Below are positions 50,901 through 63,090 of a DNA stretch of 64,000 bases, piece by piece. Within the stretch, counting starts at the first letter, position 1. Each line of letters opens with the position of its first letter. Under the pieces are notes generated by a model. That model ran no database searches and was not told where the DNA came from. It saw only the letters and a list, made by a program, of their open reading frames with translations. Made by a program: the position numbers and the translations under genes. Source of the DNA: Pelecanus crispus (Eukaryota > Chordata > Aves > Pelecaniformes > Pelecanidae); the NCBI RefSeq assembly GCF_030463565.1, contig NC_134648.1:13557806-13621805 (forward strand), in the 5' to 3' direction.

Positions 50901-53900
50901 GCCTTGGTACTTACGAATGAGGTTATTGAGTAGGTATGGAGGACCAAGTTGATGAATTTTCAAGTTTGACTCTTCAATGCCATTGTGCCCCTTATTTGTA
51001 AAGCTTTCACTGTTCAAAATCTTAAAATAGAACTGCAGAAGCACTCAGTATTAACTGATAAGTAATCAGCATTGTCCACTTTGAATGTGCAGATTGATCT
51101 AAATGCCTTGGAAATAAAGGAACTGTCTCGGGTCAACAGCATTCTTGGGGAGCATGTACATACTGCTGAAGGAGGGCCCTTCAGCCTCAGTGGAGGGCTG
51201 CATAGAAGCAGGCTCTGTCCAGCCTGTGTAGTTAATAGGGGTATAAGGCTAAGATTAGAGTTTCTGCTCATTTGTTCTTTTTGTTTGTTTTTCCCCAGTG
51301 CTCAGGACTTGGAGCTTCATTCTGCTATATGCTTTCATATCTAGTGGGACGTCCTGTTGTATACAGATATTTAACAGAAAAAGCAGTAAAATGGTCAGAA
51401 CAGGTAAAGTTTCCAGAGATGCTGAAATTTATGATATAAAAATGTATAGTGAAATAGCATGGAAAGCTAGGGGGTCTTGTGCTCATGTATCTAGTTACAA
51501 AGAAAGGATTCTGACTCCTTTCTGATGCTGTGTAGTTATTCTTTCTAGGTGTTTTTGAACAGTGGGGAGTATTCCTGACTTTATGGTATTTCCAGTGAGG
51601 AAGCTGTTTTTACCTAGGAGGAGTTTGCAACTGATAACCTCCCTGGTTTAGCTAATGTCAATAGGAAACCTTTCCAGTTTCAATTTCAAGTAATAGCTCT
51701 CTAAGCATCAGAACTAATGAAAGCTGGGTTTGTGTTTTTTATAGGGGAAGAAAATCCATAGGTGTATGTCTGATTGCAGAACCTTAATTTGAAGATGTTA
51801 TTGTGGTTGGAGCATTTAGAAACTTTCTCTTACAGTATCTGGTAACATTAGTTTCAGCAACTGTTAATTGTCAGATGAAGTTAAAGATTTTGCAGTACAA
51901 ATTCATAGTGCAATTAGTATTTGACCTCATGTCTCTTAGTTTGATACTCTGAAACATGATCAGACAGGTTTTTTTCTTTTTTCCCACCAAGTCTGAAGCA
52001 AAACCTCGCAGTGGTATTACTGAACAATAGCAGGGCTACTGACTTTAGTGTTGCAGTTAAAGCTAAAGTTGTGGGGAAGAAACAGGGTTGTGACTGGGGC
52101 AGGTTGCTACATGAGACTTCAGATGGAATTACTGTCAGACCATGTTTGATTTCAACTGTTTAGGGCCAGATGACCATGTTTCGGCTTAGGCTTAGTGAAG
52201 ATCTGCCAGGATGGGCCAGAAGTGGTGGATGCTTTGCTACCCTTATAACTTGGTTTGAGGTTACAGTTCTTGTTTGAAGGGGCTGATGCACTAAAGCCAG
52301 GCTGGAAGGAGAAGAGGCTTTGATGTAGTAACAGTGTAAGGAGCTGGGCTACACTTGAATATAATTAAGACTGCAAATAAAGTTGGGGCTATCGTGGTAA
52401 TGGGTAATGTTTATGCTAGGCATTCTAACGTATGGGTGGATAGGTTTTGCAACTGTCCTGGCAGTAGCCACCTGATGAACTTCAGAGCGATGACCTGGGT
52501 AAGTTTCCAAATACACCTGTCTCGAGTTTGATCATGAGTTGGAACAGAATGGGTTGAGGAGCAAACTTTGTTGCTAGTTCCTGCAAAAGCTTTAGGAATA
52601 GGATGATGAGCTGGCCCTGTTCATTGGGCTACAGTTAGACAGGCAGAGGTTGCTGTGCTAAAGTTAGGGTTAGGCCTGCTGCTGTGCTAAATTACTTTTT
52701 TGCTGTTTAAGTTGGCTGATTCAGGCATATCATCACCATGCTCTACCACGGTCTGGTATTTCCAGACTAACTTCAGTACCATTTAATGGGTGATTCACTG
52801 GTGACTCTTCCTTGAGTCACTTACTGTTTAACTGATTTTTATGCTTGCAACTTGTAAATTTCTACAAAAGATAGACAAAAAAACCCCTAGCAAACCTCCA
52901 GTAGTAAAATCATTGTGTATTTTCAAAGCAGGGATTTCTTTTTACTGAATGTTTTTTGGTTTTGTTTTGGCAGGTTGAACGACACAGAGAACACCTCATT
53001 AACTACATAATATTTTTGAGAATAACACCTTTTCTTCCCAATTGGTTTATCAATATAACATCTCCTGTAATTAATGTGCCATTGAAGGTATTTTTCATTG
53101 GCACTTTTCTAGGTAAGGATGCTGGCTAGTGAACTGCAGTTTGGGGGTAGCCAGATAAGGGGTATTAGTTGTGTCTCTCTGTGCCTTGTTCGGCAGAGAT
53201 CACCACCTACTGGCCAGCTGAAAGATTACACAACAACCCTGGTTTTGTACTTTTCAATGGGTGGAGCTTATAGCATCAAAAGATTTTAGTAATCAGGACT
53301 ATTCTGATGTACTGGATGAGAGGTGATGAGCCCAGCCTAATTACTTGCTGAAGGAAACATATGTTACATGAACACTTTATTAGTAACTTTTTGTTCCACT
53401 CCATGGCAATAATACATCTGTGAAGTTATTTAAGCTCCTATTCTGAGCTCGGCATACTTGTGTGAGGATGTATGTGACTTTCATCTGAAGGATTGTTTCT
53501 CCCCTTCCCACTCCATTTTGTTCATCAAAATATATCCTCCTAGGAGTGAATTCATAATTTAACTAATGTAGTGCTAAACAATTTAGTTTTGTAATTGGCA
53601 TATTTTTGCAAATACTTTTTAATCTGATTAGGAAACAATCCATGTTTTTCCTTTATGAACTTAAAAAAAAAAATTCAGTTTGTAGAGAAACAACTTGAAA
53701 CTGCAGAGTCTAAAGAGCAGAGATTTTCTTCTTAGTCTTCTGTGTTTGAGTTGGTATTAGAAAAAATAAAAACTGCATAAACCCAGTTCTTCTGATAAGG
53801 GTTTTTGTCTTTGAATTTTGTATTTACACCCCTCTTGTACTTTTTTTAAAAGGCAACAAAGTCTGAATTTTTTTGGTGTTAAAAGATGAATGACTAATTT

Positions 53901-54157
53901 ATGATTTCTTCCTTTTTTTTTTTTCCCCCACCCTAACATGCTGTTTTTCTTCCTTTGCTCTCCTACCCTTCTAATTCCCTGCTCCAGGTGTGGCACCACC
54001 ATCTTTTGTAGCCATTAAGGCAGGAACAACGCTGTACCAACTTACAACAGCAGGGGAAGCTGTTTCCTGGAACTCTGTCTTTGTTCTCATGATTCTTGCC
54101 ATCCTCTCCATCCTACCAGCTGTCTTCCAGAAGAAACTGAAACAGAAGTTTGAATAA
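44916..54157 (+). CDS. TMEM41B: Transmembrane protein 41B (ER scramblase, VTT-domain family), complete
   Basis: A multi-pass ER membrane protein with lipid scramblase activity. It works with VMP1 in autophagosome formation, lipid mobilisation and lipoprotein export, and is a known host factor for flaviviruses and coronaviruses. Seven coding exons: 44916-44997, 46637-46754, 47912-48040, 50353-50446, 51299-51403, 52974-53112, 53988-54157. They sum to 837 nt (278 residues plus stop; human has 291). All phases fit. Residues 1-37 are a poorly conserved cytosolic tail. A first membrane segment is at about 40-59. Signature [19 protein letters not shown] follows. The VTT (SNARE-associated) domain spans about 118-228, with [19 protein letters not shown] (from residue 190) and [17 protein letters not shown]. 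It ends with a lysine-rich tail, KKLKQKFE. The start ATG is in good context (GCCATGG). Intron 3 is U12-type. Confidence 0.98.
44998..46636 (+). other. TMEM41B: TMEM41B intron 1
   Basis: A 1.64-kb GT-AG intron. Its first 250 nt remain in the CpG island and include a G-quadruplex-prone run at 45125-45150. A T-rich run lies at about 46030-46045. Nothing else is recognised. Confidence 0.9.
45125..45150 (+). other. G-quadruplex-prone run
   Basis: Ten consecutive G are followed by four CGGG units, far exceeding the four-run G3+ rule. It lies on the coding strand about 130 nt downstream of TMEM41B exon 1. Confidence 0.8.
46637..46754 (+). CDS. TMEM41B: TMEM41B coding exon 2
   Basis: Acceptor CTTCAG|GG. 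Encodes [13 protein letters not shown], the first hydrophobic segment ([19 protein letters not shown]) and KNFPQLS. Donor GA|GTAAGT. Confidence 0.97.
46755..47911 (+). other. TMEM41B: TMEM41B intron 2
   Basis: A 1.16-kb GT-AG intron. It ends with an uninterrupted 24-T tract (47878-47901) followed by CCCTTTCCAG, an unusually long polypyrimidine tract. Confidence 0.92.
47878..47901 (+). repeat. Poly-T tract (24 nt) at the exon 3 splice acceptor
   Basis: A homopolymer serving as the polypyrimidine tract of TMEM41B intron 2, only 10 nt before the exon. Confidence 0.95.
47912..48040 (+). CDS. TMEM41B: TMEM41B coding exon 3
   Basis: Acceptor TTTCCAG|A behind a 24-T tract. Encodes [19 protein letters not shown] through [10 protein letters not shown] plus two bases. 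Its donor is U12-type, TT|GTATCCTTTT. Confidence 0.97.
49017..49112 (-). mobile_element. CR1 LINE 3' tail (short)
   Basis: Read on the plus strand it begins with the CATAGAATCATAGAATC terminal octamer repeat, then TTTAGGTTGGAAAAGACC, AAGATCATCCAGTCCAACC and the ACTACCAAGTCCACC block. This is the reverse complement of a CR1 3'UTR. It is about 95 bp, strongly 5'-truncated, and antisense to TMEM41B. Confidence 0.95.
49183..49618 (-). mobile_element. CR1 LINE 3' fragment with an intact ORF2 C-terminus
   Basis: A second CR1 in the same orientation as the short one 70 bp away. The minus-strand frame 49609-49253 is open for 118 codons and gives the last part of the CR1 ORF2 polyprotein, beyond the reverse-transcriptase core. 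Landmarks are [52 protein letters not shown] and [18 protein letters not shown]. The 3'UTR follows down to 49183. The open frame indicates a relatively young insertion. It is not a host gene. Confidence 0.96.
50353..50446 (+). CDS. TMEM41B: TMEM41B coding exon 4
   Basis: Begins with the C that completes a phenylalanine codon, then [17 protein letters not shown] through ALFLVCL. Ends in phase 0 at CTG|GTAAGT. Confidence 0.97.
50447..51298 (+). other. TMEM41B: TMEM41B intron 4
   Basis: An 852-nt GT-AG intron. Nothing else is recognised. Confidence 0.92.
51299..51403 (+). CDS. TMEM41B: TMEM41B coding exon 5
   Basis: Acceptor TTCCCCAG|TGC. Exactly 35 codons, [19 protein letters not shown] through AVKWSEQ. 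Donor CAG|GTAAAG. Confidence 0.98.
51404..52973 (+). other. TMEM41B: TMEM41B intron 5
   Basis: A 1.57-kb GT-AG intron. No repeat is recognised. Confidence 0.92.
52974..53112 (+). CDS. TMEM41B: TMEM41B coding exon 6
   Basis: Encodes [20 protein letters not shown] through [12 protein letters not shown] plus one base, the core of the VTT domain. Donor CTAG|GTAAGG. Confidence 0.98.
53113..53987 (+). other. TMEM41B: TMEM41B intron 6
   Basis: An 875-nt GT-AG intron with a T-rich stretch near 53920. Nothing else is recognised. Confidence 0.92.
53988..54157 (+). CDS. TMEM41B: TMEM41B coding exon 7 with stop
   Basis: Acceptor TGCTCCAG|GT. Encodes [20 protein letters not shown] through [10 protein letters not shown] and the TAA stop at 54155-54157. 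Confidence 0.98.
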
Positions 54158-56175
54158 GGATCAAACTGGACCAGAATTTCCCATACTTCATCTCAGGATC
54201 AGCACTTCTGATATTTGTATATTTGCTTTTCTATTGGATCTTAAGCAATTAAAGGGGAGGCCTGTAATTGTAAGAATGTCTTGAAATGAACACATGGCCT
54301 AAAATAGAAGGAACTATGTTCGGAAATGTACTGCATATAGTTTTGTAACCAAGCCATCAGTCTTTTACTTTGGGAGGGTGTGTGTGTGGGGGGCCTCAGG
54401 GTGAGGGAAGTGAAAATGCAGATGTAACATCTTGCTCTGATTATCTGCAGAGCAAAAATTGTAATGTAGACATAAACTACAGATAATGCTTTCTAAAACT
54501 TGCAGGAAAAAACCTTCATTATTTGGTCCAATTTTGTAACATTCTCTGTAGGCTTGCATGTGATCTGGTCTGAGTACATTTCTCATCAACAATATCTTTT
54601 TTTCCCTTTTTGAGTTCCAAAATAATAGCATAATAACGGTGCTCACTCAGAAACAAAGGGTTTTTGCAGTACTTTAACTACAATGATATTCTCATCCTGA
54701 TTGTTTACTTCTATTTATTAGTGCTGTGTGGATTTAAATACTTGAACCTACATCTACTTTACTAACTGGATTAACAAAGGCAAAGTGTCACCTCATTCCC
54801 TCTTGTCCTCTGTGAAGTTTTATTCTGGAAGAGGATATAGGAAGGGAGAGAGCAGGCTAGAATTTTTATCATGGCTGGCTGATGATTTTGAAGTTCTAAT
54901 TTTAATTTTTTAATGTTGATTATTTTGCCAGTATTTCACTTGCATAGATTTGTCCTGCCAATTTAAGAAAATGATCGTATGAATATATAAAACAGTTCTG
55001 AAGTGATTTAAAAATGTATAACTTGAAGCAGTGTAATGTTATCATTTCTCAAGCAATATGTAAAGAGTATAAAATCTTCCATTGCAGCTGGATTAGCTAA
55101 AATGTCAGGTACACAAATTGGTGCAGTTCTTACTAAAGAGCTGGTTCCAAATAATGTTCAAAGCATTACACAGCAGAAGGCTCATGTGTTGATGTATATA
55201 AAATTGAAAGGATGATTCCATTGTCTGGTAGGTCAGTAGCTGGCAATGGGCAACCAGCTATGATTCACCTTTAAGTAAAAGTATATATATTCACGCAGTA
55301 AGTTACATGATACCTCCCCTTGTATGCTTATAGCTGCTGTTGTTTGTTGTATTGTCAGTGGAATTCCATAAAATGAGGCCCTGATCAGCAAGGAACTGGG
55401 GTGTGCATTTAGGTTTTATCCTACTGAAAGCAGTGCTGCTTATATGTTTTAGGTTGGTGCCCCTGAAGTATCTTGCTGAAGTGGGAGTTGACACACTAGC
55501 GTATGCTCCAATTCAAAGGTTTATTTGTCTGTATCCTCATGTTAACTCATCATGTGCTAGATCATTTGAGATGTAAGAGAACAGTTCCATAGATGTGATA
55601 ATGTGAAAGGTACTGGTACCTTTAAAGAGTTTTGTTCTTGTTGTAATATAATGTTAATTGGCTCCTTCATTTCATCACAGTATTACATGTAAATACATAG
55701 TAAATATTATTGATACACTACTTGTCGTTTATTTAAATCTGGGTCTGGGCTGCACAGCAAATGGTATTTTTTTACATAGGTATATAAAGGAATTCATATC
55801 ACTTCTGTTTGCAAGTTTACTGTACGATCATTTAGCTTCAGCAGTAGTTTTGTTGTTTAGAATTTACTCTAAAAGTGTACTTTATTGGCATTTAAAAATG
55901 AACAGTGATTATTTTTATTGCTGCAGTTCTAATCTCGGAGGTGATCTACCCGGGGGACTTACTCCATAGTTAACTTGAGTGTGAATTTAGCTGTTGTGAG
56001 CAAGTGTCCCCTGGACTATTGAGTGGGAAGTCGCTGTAGATTTACAGCCTACTTTTCTGCATAGTTAATTTTTCATACAGACAAACTCAGAATAAATTAC
56101 TTACTACTTATGGTCCAGTGTCTTTTCTCAAAATTTGTCTCTATTTCTGGTCAATAAAAGATGCTGTTGTAAAAT
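54158..56175 (+). other. TMEM41B: TMEM41B 3'UTR (probable extent)
   Basis: An AT-rich 3'UTR. Candidate poly(A) signals are ATTAAA at about 54248, AATAAA at 56091-56096, AATAAA at 56153-56158 (followed by GT-rich sequence, my preferred end) and AATAAA at 56808-56813. Alternative ends are likely. The final position is inferred, not shown. Confidence 0.55.
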
Positions 56176-56179
56176 CCCT

Positions 56180-59100
56180 TCTATTTCTGTATAAAGCCAA
56201 TGTTTGGGTGGAACCTTGACACTGAAGAAGGAACTGAACTGTGTTTCATTTTAGTGTGAATCATGCTATCACTTGACGCATTCACTGTGTTATATTTCAC
56301 TGTGTAGATGGGATCAGGCTATGTTACTGAAAAACCCGTTGTGTTTTAGTCATAGTTCCCATCACAGTGGCTAAAAGCCTTAAGACCTTAAAAAGGTTGA
56401 AAATAAGGTTCTTTCCCTTTGCAAAACCTTAGCATTTTTTAACCTGTCCCTTCTGTGTTTATCTTCAGCTGCCAATGGCCTCAGGCAGTTTCTTACCCTA
56501 CGAGGACTACTTCTGAGGGTTGTGAAGAGTAAGGAAGGCCTTGTGAAAAAGGCAAAAAAGCACTGTGCTGTGGGATACTGTACTAGCCTACTCTTTCCTT
56601 TAGGGAATCCAGCAAGCGATCCAAGAGATAGCCATAAGGTTTTGACAGGAATACAGTGTCTACCATGAAACAAACCGGGAAATCAGGAAGATGTAGCTTT
56701 GGTTTTCGATTGCAAGGAATTTTGAGCTGTGAGGTGACTGGTTTATCTCTTGGAATTTTTTGTGATGCCTGCATGACATCGTTACTAAATGTCTCTTGCC
56801 ATTTGATAATAAAGCTGTTATATAAAACATTGTATTTTTGAGTACAATGAAGCATGCTGAACTTCCCACTAAGCTTAATTTTGATTAACCTGTTTAAAAG
56901 GGATGAGTTCTTCTTAAATGCTATTTTTAATGACTGATTAAAAATGAAACTGAGCTAATTACATCTGTAGATGAGATTCATTCTGTTTCTGCCTTTATTT
57001 CAGAACACCTTGATAAACTTGATTTCCTTTTCCATCTAAAAAATTTCTTACGTACAACAGTAACTTTGAAAAGTTTTTATATTTTGCACTGGAAGGCAAT
57101 TGGGTCTAACTCGTTTTAGCTCCTGAAATAGAACCATTTGCATAATTTGCTCTTCTTTTTTTTTTGCATGAATTCCTGAAGGAAGGCTCATGTGCTAAAG
57201 TTACTATAGTTTCATTCACCTTCCCTTAATGTTCTGTTATGTCCAGTTTATGGAATACTTTTTTTTTTGCCTTGTATAGGAAACTGATGCTGAAAGCTTG
57301 CTGAAAGGTTAAGGCAAAAGAAGTGAAAGTTAAAAAATGACAAGTCTTTCTTTAAAACGTTAGTGAACTGTACTATTATGCAAAGTCAAAGCATGGTTTT
57401 TGCTGTCAGGTAACTTGGAAGATTTTTGTGTGGTGTTCCTGAGAATATTCATCATATCATTCTATACAGCATTCTGTGATAACCTAGTTTTATGATAGCA
57501 ACTAAAACGCAGTGTGGATTGCTTTGCTTTGCATTAAAACTGAAGTCTGCTGCCTGCCTCATACCATGCAGTTTACTCTGGATTAAGCTGAACAACCAGC
57601 AGAACCCACTCGACCAGGTAGCTGATCAAGGACTGAAACACCCAGCAGCTACTGCAGGTGCATTTTTCCAAATGTAAGGACTAACTGAAATAAATGCCTT
57701 TGAGAGCTGTTGCTACAGGAATGAAATTCGTTATCTGTAGTGTTTTGCACTAGAAGTATATTAAAAAGGAACAAAAGAGGAAATGCCTTTCTCTTAGTCA
57801 CATTTTTTTTCTTTTGTTCCTCTAAGTAATAACAGTGGAGTAATGTCTCTGTGAATTGTGGGAGCTAAAGCACTAAGAACCATACCTTCTAGTCAAATTC
57901 CTCCATTCAAAATTGTTTGGCACAGTGAACAAATCCTGTCCCAGGAGTGCTGCGTGAGTGCCTGTCCACTCCTTAGCACCCACTACAGAGCCAGTGTCAG
58001 GAAGGGGAAGTCTAACTACCCCTCAAATAGATCATGAACAATTTTTCATAATATGGGACAATCTCTTTTGCAAGATAACAAAACGGGCATTTTTCTCTTT
58101 TCCCCAGGAGGCTGAAAAGAATACAGGTCAAATTATAGAAAGCTTTCCTTCTGTTATAAATAGTGTGAGGTTTGTGAACCATGTATTTTAGTGTGACAGT
58201 GTTAATAAGGAAATGAAAGAAGTTTTGACAGGAGAGGAGGATCCAGAGTGAGCTTTTTCAGACTGCCCTCAAAGAGAAGTTAGTTATTCTGATTATTTTT
58301 ATGACCAATTAATGTCTTGCAACAACACACATTTCTATGTAACACTGAGCTCGTTGCTTTATAGCTCCAGGTCACCCAAACTGAAACAAGTTAAATGGCA
58401 ATTAATATGAATGAAAGTATAATATGTTTACTAGCATACCTTAAGTCCTCTTCCTCTTAAAAATATTCCACCTAGGGTAATAATTCATGTTTCATTGCTT
58501 TGTAGTACACAAGGAAGGATCTGGGTCTGGATTATGAGAGCTAAGATCAATGACTGGTATAGAACTGTGTGAGAGGCCTCATAAAAGCTCCTTTCCGTAA
58601 ATAATCTTCAAAACACAAGATTCTGCTTCTGCAAGTGTGTAGGACTTCAGTGGTATCTTCATATTCTTAAAAGGTTAGTAGACACAAGGTTTGTAGGCTC
58701 TGAAGAGGAGAATGTGCCATAGTGGCAAATAGCTTCTAAAATTCTGCATCAAAATTAAGATCTAATGTTATGGTCAAGTCCTGATTTTTCTTTCACAACC
58801 TAGCCCTTGAGCAGTTGTATCCAATAATCTGGAATTTGCAATGTCTACTGTACTTGGAAGAGTTACATGCCGTGAAAAAGTATTTTGAGCAGATCACTAA
58901 ATCATTCTTATATTTGACTCTTTGTTGTGTGTTAAAATGATTTCTCACAGGGAATATCCCCAGGGCGGGGGTTGGGAGGGCAGAGCCCAGCTGGCCCCAG
59001 TGAGGGAGCAGGGCAGGCTGGGGGCAGCCTCAGCCAGGAGGCCAGGTCATCAAGCAAGTCTGTAGTGATGAGACAGCTCTGAGGTGAAGGTGAAGCCAGA

Positions 59101-59369
59101 AATGCAAATCAGCAAGACAAGGTCAGGAGTGGGTAAGCAGGGTCTGACACAGCGCAGCAGCCTGACTTGAATGGACCCATGGCTGGCAGGGTTGAGACCC
59201 AAGCTGAGGCTGGTCAGGGCCCTCTTATAGGCAGTTTCTATCTTCATATGCTGACTTTGATGGGACTTAACCTGAATTATATCCTCTAATATTCTCTGAT
59301 TCTCCTCCAGTCTTAAGGGAGATCCTAAATGCTCTGAGTACTAAAAAATATATTAAGCAGATACAGTAA
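56180..59369. other. Intergenic between TMEM41B and the RPL23A retrocopy
   Basis: AT-rich, possibly including a longer TMEM41B 3'UTR up to about 56830. A GC-rich island at about 58955-59235 interrupts it and has no recognised identity. No gene is seen. Confidence 0.6.
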
Positions 59370-59845
59370 ATCAGGCATTTTGATACCCATGCCCCCTTTG
59401 TGGATCAAGCTCAGTGTCTCAACTAGAACACTAGGCCAGGCAGCTGCAAGTCTTCAAACCAGACTTTTCAGACTTAACCAATGTGTGACCTTGACTGTGT
59501 CAATATTGTGCAATTTCCTGAAAGCCTCTTGATCCTATATTTGCCTTGGTCTTGACATCAATGATGAAAATCAGGGTATTATAGTCTGTCTTTTTCATGG
59601 TTGATTCTGCAGTCAAAGGGAACCTCATAATGAGACAAAGTTCAAGCTTGTTCTGCTGTGGGGTGCTCTTGCAAGGGTTCCTGGGCTGCCTTTGCAGCCG
59701 CTGGGTTGAGCCTCGGGCCTCCCGCAAGTGGGAAATGTGCAGACTGCTTCAAACTGTGGAAGTTGTCAAGAGCCTCCCTGGCTGTCAGTGCCTTGGCCTT
59801 TGCCTCCACCTTGGAGGACTTGGCCTCCTTAGGCTGGGGCACCAT
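59370..59845 (-). pseudogene. RPL23A: RPL23A processed pseudogene
   Basis: An intronless, broken copy of the 60S ribosomal protein L23a gene on the minus strand. A first frame from 59845 gives KVEAKAKALTAREAL, matching the KAEAKAKALKAKKAV region. A second frame (59727-59500) gives [20 protein letters not shown] and [19 protein letters not shown], matching the NKLDHYAIIKFPL...AMKK...NTLVFIVDVK region of RPL23A. At least one frameshift falls near 59720, and a premature stop lies at 59502-59500. Weak nucleotide similarity to the C-terminus continues to about 59370. No introns and no poly-A tail remain. It is an old retrocopy and cannot encode the protein. Confidence 0.88.
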
Positions 59846-60180
59846 CCTCAACAAGGGGAAGCGAAAGGGCGTGGAAACAAATTAAACCAGATTCTCACAT
59901 GCTTGCCCTCTGCCCTTGTCTCGGGTATTGACAAACTCTCGGATGTCACCGACAAGTGGCCTGGTGCTGCTGCCCGTGTGAGGCTCTGGGAGCCCTTGTA
60001 GTAGATACACCCGCACAGCGGGTCTGTGACCTGCACGCAAGGTGCACCACCAGTGGCCTCCTGGAGCTGGGGAGAAGAGGGACAATGCTGCGTGGGAGAT
60101 TAAGGAACACTCAGCACCGTGATGTGACAGTTCTCCTCCGATCTGTGCCCTGATGGGGAGGACATGTGTGTTAGGTGATC
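59846..60180. other. GC-rich sequence upstream of the RPL23A retrocopy, unidentified
   Basis: Noticeably richer in GC and CpG than its surroundings, contiguous with the pseudogene, with short open frames on both strands. RPL23A has a very short 5'UTR, so this is probably not part of the retrocopy. I could not identify it. Confidence 0.4.
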
Positions 60181-63090
60181 TGGTGTGCAGGCTATATTCC
60201 AGAAGTCTGTTGTATGGATGTTGCTTACATCAAACGCATTGTCATTAAGCAGTTGCAGCCACTTTCAAGTCTTCAGTTTTGCAGACTGAAGAGGATTGCT
60301 TTAATGTTAAGTGTCACTGATTTTTTTTTTTTTTTTTTTTAAAAAGAATCCAGGGTAAATATCTTAATTGAAGTAGTTAGAAGACACCATATCCAATCAG
60401 CACCCTGATGACTGTAGTGATCTGTTTATACTTTGAGCTCTGTTACCTTTCTGAGCTTACCTCACCTTGGGACCAGCTACACAGAAAAGGGGCACATACC
60501 CCATTTCAGACTTCTTCAATTCTCTGAGCAGGGTTGAATGAAACAGTAACTTGCTGTTTGGGTTTCTTACTGCTTATTTAATAAACTCTTCCAGTAATCA
60601 TGACTGTGATTGTGGCAAAATAAGCCTGAATTAACTAGTATGAAGAATAATCAAGATATGTTCACATTAAGTTCTGTCTTCACTCTTTTTAAAAGACTTC
60701 ATTCCCTTTAAGGCTTGAGCTTGAAAATCCCAGTCTTTTGCCATTGAAAACAGCAGCTGAATCAACAGTGGAAGTCTTGCCAAAGACAATGAATCTTTTA
60801 AATCACTTCCTATTTACTGATACAGCTTTATGATTCTCTGGCTAAACAGTCAGAGTTTCCACGGATTTCACAATTCCAGAGTTTCTCAACAGCATAAAGA
60901 ATACTTTCAAGAATTCATAATGTAATTTAGAGTGTCGTTGCCTTACTCAAGGACATCTAAGCAATTTGCAAAGTTTACTGAAAAAAATGCCATATTTTGG
61001 GTGTCTTCTGTGATTGGAACACTGCTCAAAAAGACTGACAGATTAAAGCTACTGGCCTTTGAATTAGATGTCACAGATGGTGCTTGTGGTAACTAGGCAA
61101 GAGTATTTCAGAAATTAAATAACGGGGGTGAAGATACAATGGCAGAGACATTGACAAAATGGGAGGAGAAAGCTCTAGCTGTTTGGGTGCATCTACTGGA
61201 TGCCTGGATTTGAGAGGCTGGCTGGGAAGGCAGAGAATTTATCTGACAAAGTATGAATGAGCTTTTCACAGCAAAAATTGTGGTGACTTATCTATCTTGA
61301 TTAATTAAACTTTTGTTGATTCTGGTTCATGCAGTTCCTCCCTTCTTGTTCCTTTCTTGTAGCAATTCAAAGCAAATATGAATTTCTTAGTCTGAGACTC
61401 TCCTTTTAAAGAAATATTTCTTGTCCCTTACCCTGTTGCATTGCAAGGCATGTGTGCATTTAAATATTGCTGCTCAACAGTATTTCTGGTAATCCTCTGC
61501 TTACTTACTGGCCCATCTAACTTCATTTGCTAAATCTTCTAAAGACATGGTTATTGCTGGAACAGTTATAGTGCAAGTAAGAACAATTTTTTATTTCCCT
61601 ATTTTACTCTTTATTTGACCAAAAAACCCCTGCCAATACCTGTGCTGTTTCCCTAGACTTTCTGGCAAGTCTTTCTGAGACCCTCAGGCTATGACTTTTG
61701 TTTGTAAGGGTTAAACTACAGTTCAGGCTTACTCAAAAGAAATTTACCACATGCTGAATACATTGTGCTTTGCCACATCGAAAGCAGACCAAGAAGCAAA
61801 ATATGCAGAAAATGGCTAGAGAACATAGCAGAAGAGCAACCAGATTTAGCTAGTTCTGTTTGCTGTTGCTGTCTTCCACAAACTACCAGGCAGGCTCAAC
61901 ATAATCTAAACGTATGTGCTTACTGTAGAGTTGAGACTTCCACTCTAGTGTTGCTCCTAATTATCCTGCTATCTTTATTGAAATCTCTCCCTCAGGTTCA
62001 CTAGTGGTTTAAAATTGAACAGTCAGAACTGTCAATCAAATCTAAGCAATACTTTCATTCATTGATATCCCATTCTGTGGCCTATACAGTCTTAATCAAG
62101 TGAATACTAATAGCACCAGTGCTTCTTGCAGTTTTTTCCTATTTCCCAGAAGGAAGGAAAAGCTCTCCGCAATTCACCGGGCAAAATGGCATAAGAGCTC
62201 AGTTATTGTACTGCAAAAGGCTGTAGACCATTGACAGTGAAGCCTTACACGTGCTGCTGTCTCTAGTGCCCACAAAGAACTCAGTATGTCTTTGTAATGT
62301 AAACTCAAATATGGGAAGTTTCACGTGCTTGATAGCATGTTAAGTTAGATTGGCATCTGATTAATTCAGCATTATGGATGCAACCTTACCTACGCAGGTA
62401 GTCCTAGGTAACAATCCTAAAAGACTGAAAAGTTTTAATTTCTCCTCTTATAAGCCCTATAAGGTAGGGAAGAATTCTGATGTGAAAGCTACAAATAAGA
62501 GAACTGAGTGAGGAGACAAGAGGAAGGGGAACTGCTTACAGACCTAATTTTATTCTAGCGCGGCTCTCCCAGGTCCCTCTACGGTCAGTGGGAAGAAGCG
62601 CTCTCAAGTTGAGCATGGGTATGTGTTACTAGTCCCGAAGTGATTTGGTTTGAGTCATTCTTGTTCTTCCCCAGGGATTTTCCTTTCCATGCTGGGCCAG
62701 AGCAGGGGTGGATTTCACTCAGCTGTAGAAGCCCAACTGTCTGTGATGTTAATTCAAATGGGGGGGGGAGCAAACCCTAAACCCAAAAGCACTTCCCCTG
62801 TGCCCACCCTCTCTCCCCCATGACGTGGACCAGTTTCAGGGAATGGCTGCTTCACAAAGCTGCAGAGTCACAACACCCATTGGAGCAGCAGTCTTCAGGG
62901 AGTGGGGATGAGCAGCTGTAGGTGACAGGGGAAGGATTAAGTCCAGATGTGCTTTCAAAGCACCGCCAACGCTAAACCGTGCTTCGAGCAAGCAGCCCCT
63001 GGCAGAGCCTCCTTGTCCCCTCTGACTGCAGAGTAGGGCAGAGCCTCTCCCTGGCTGAGGAGAGCCTGTGAGGGGAACCCCTCAGCCACC
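60181..63090. other. Intergenic upstream of DENND5A, no gene recognised
   Basis: AT-rich, with a T20 tract at 60321-60340 and a G-run at about 62761-62769. No coding region is recognised. Confidence 0.65.

Noticed and set aside
52660-52680. Telomere-like TTAGGGTTAGG in TMEM41B intron 5
   Set aside because: Less than two full repeat units, expected by chance.
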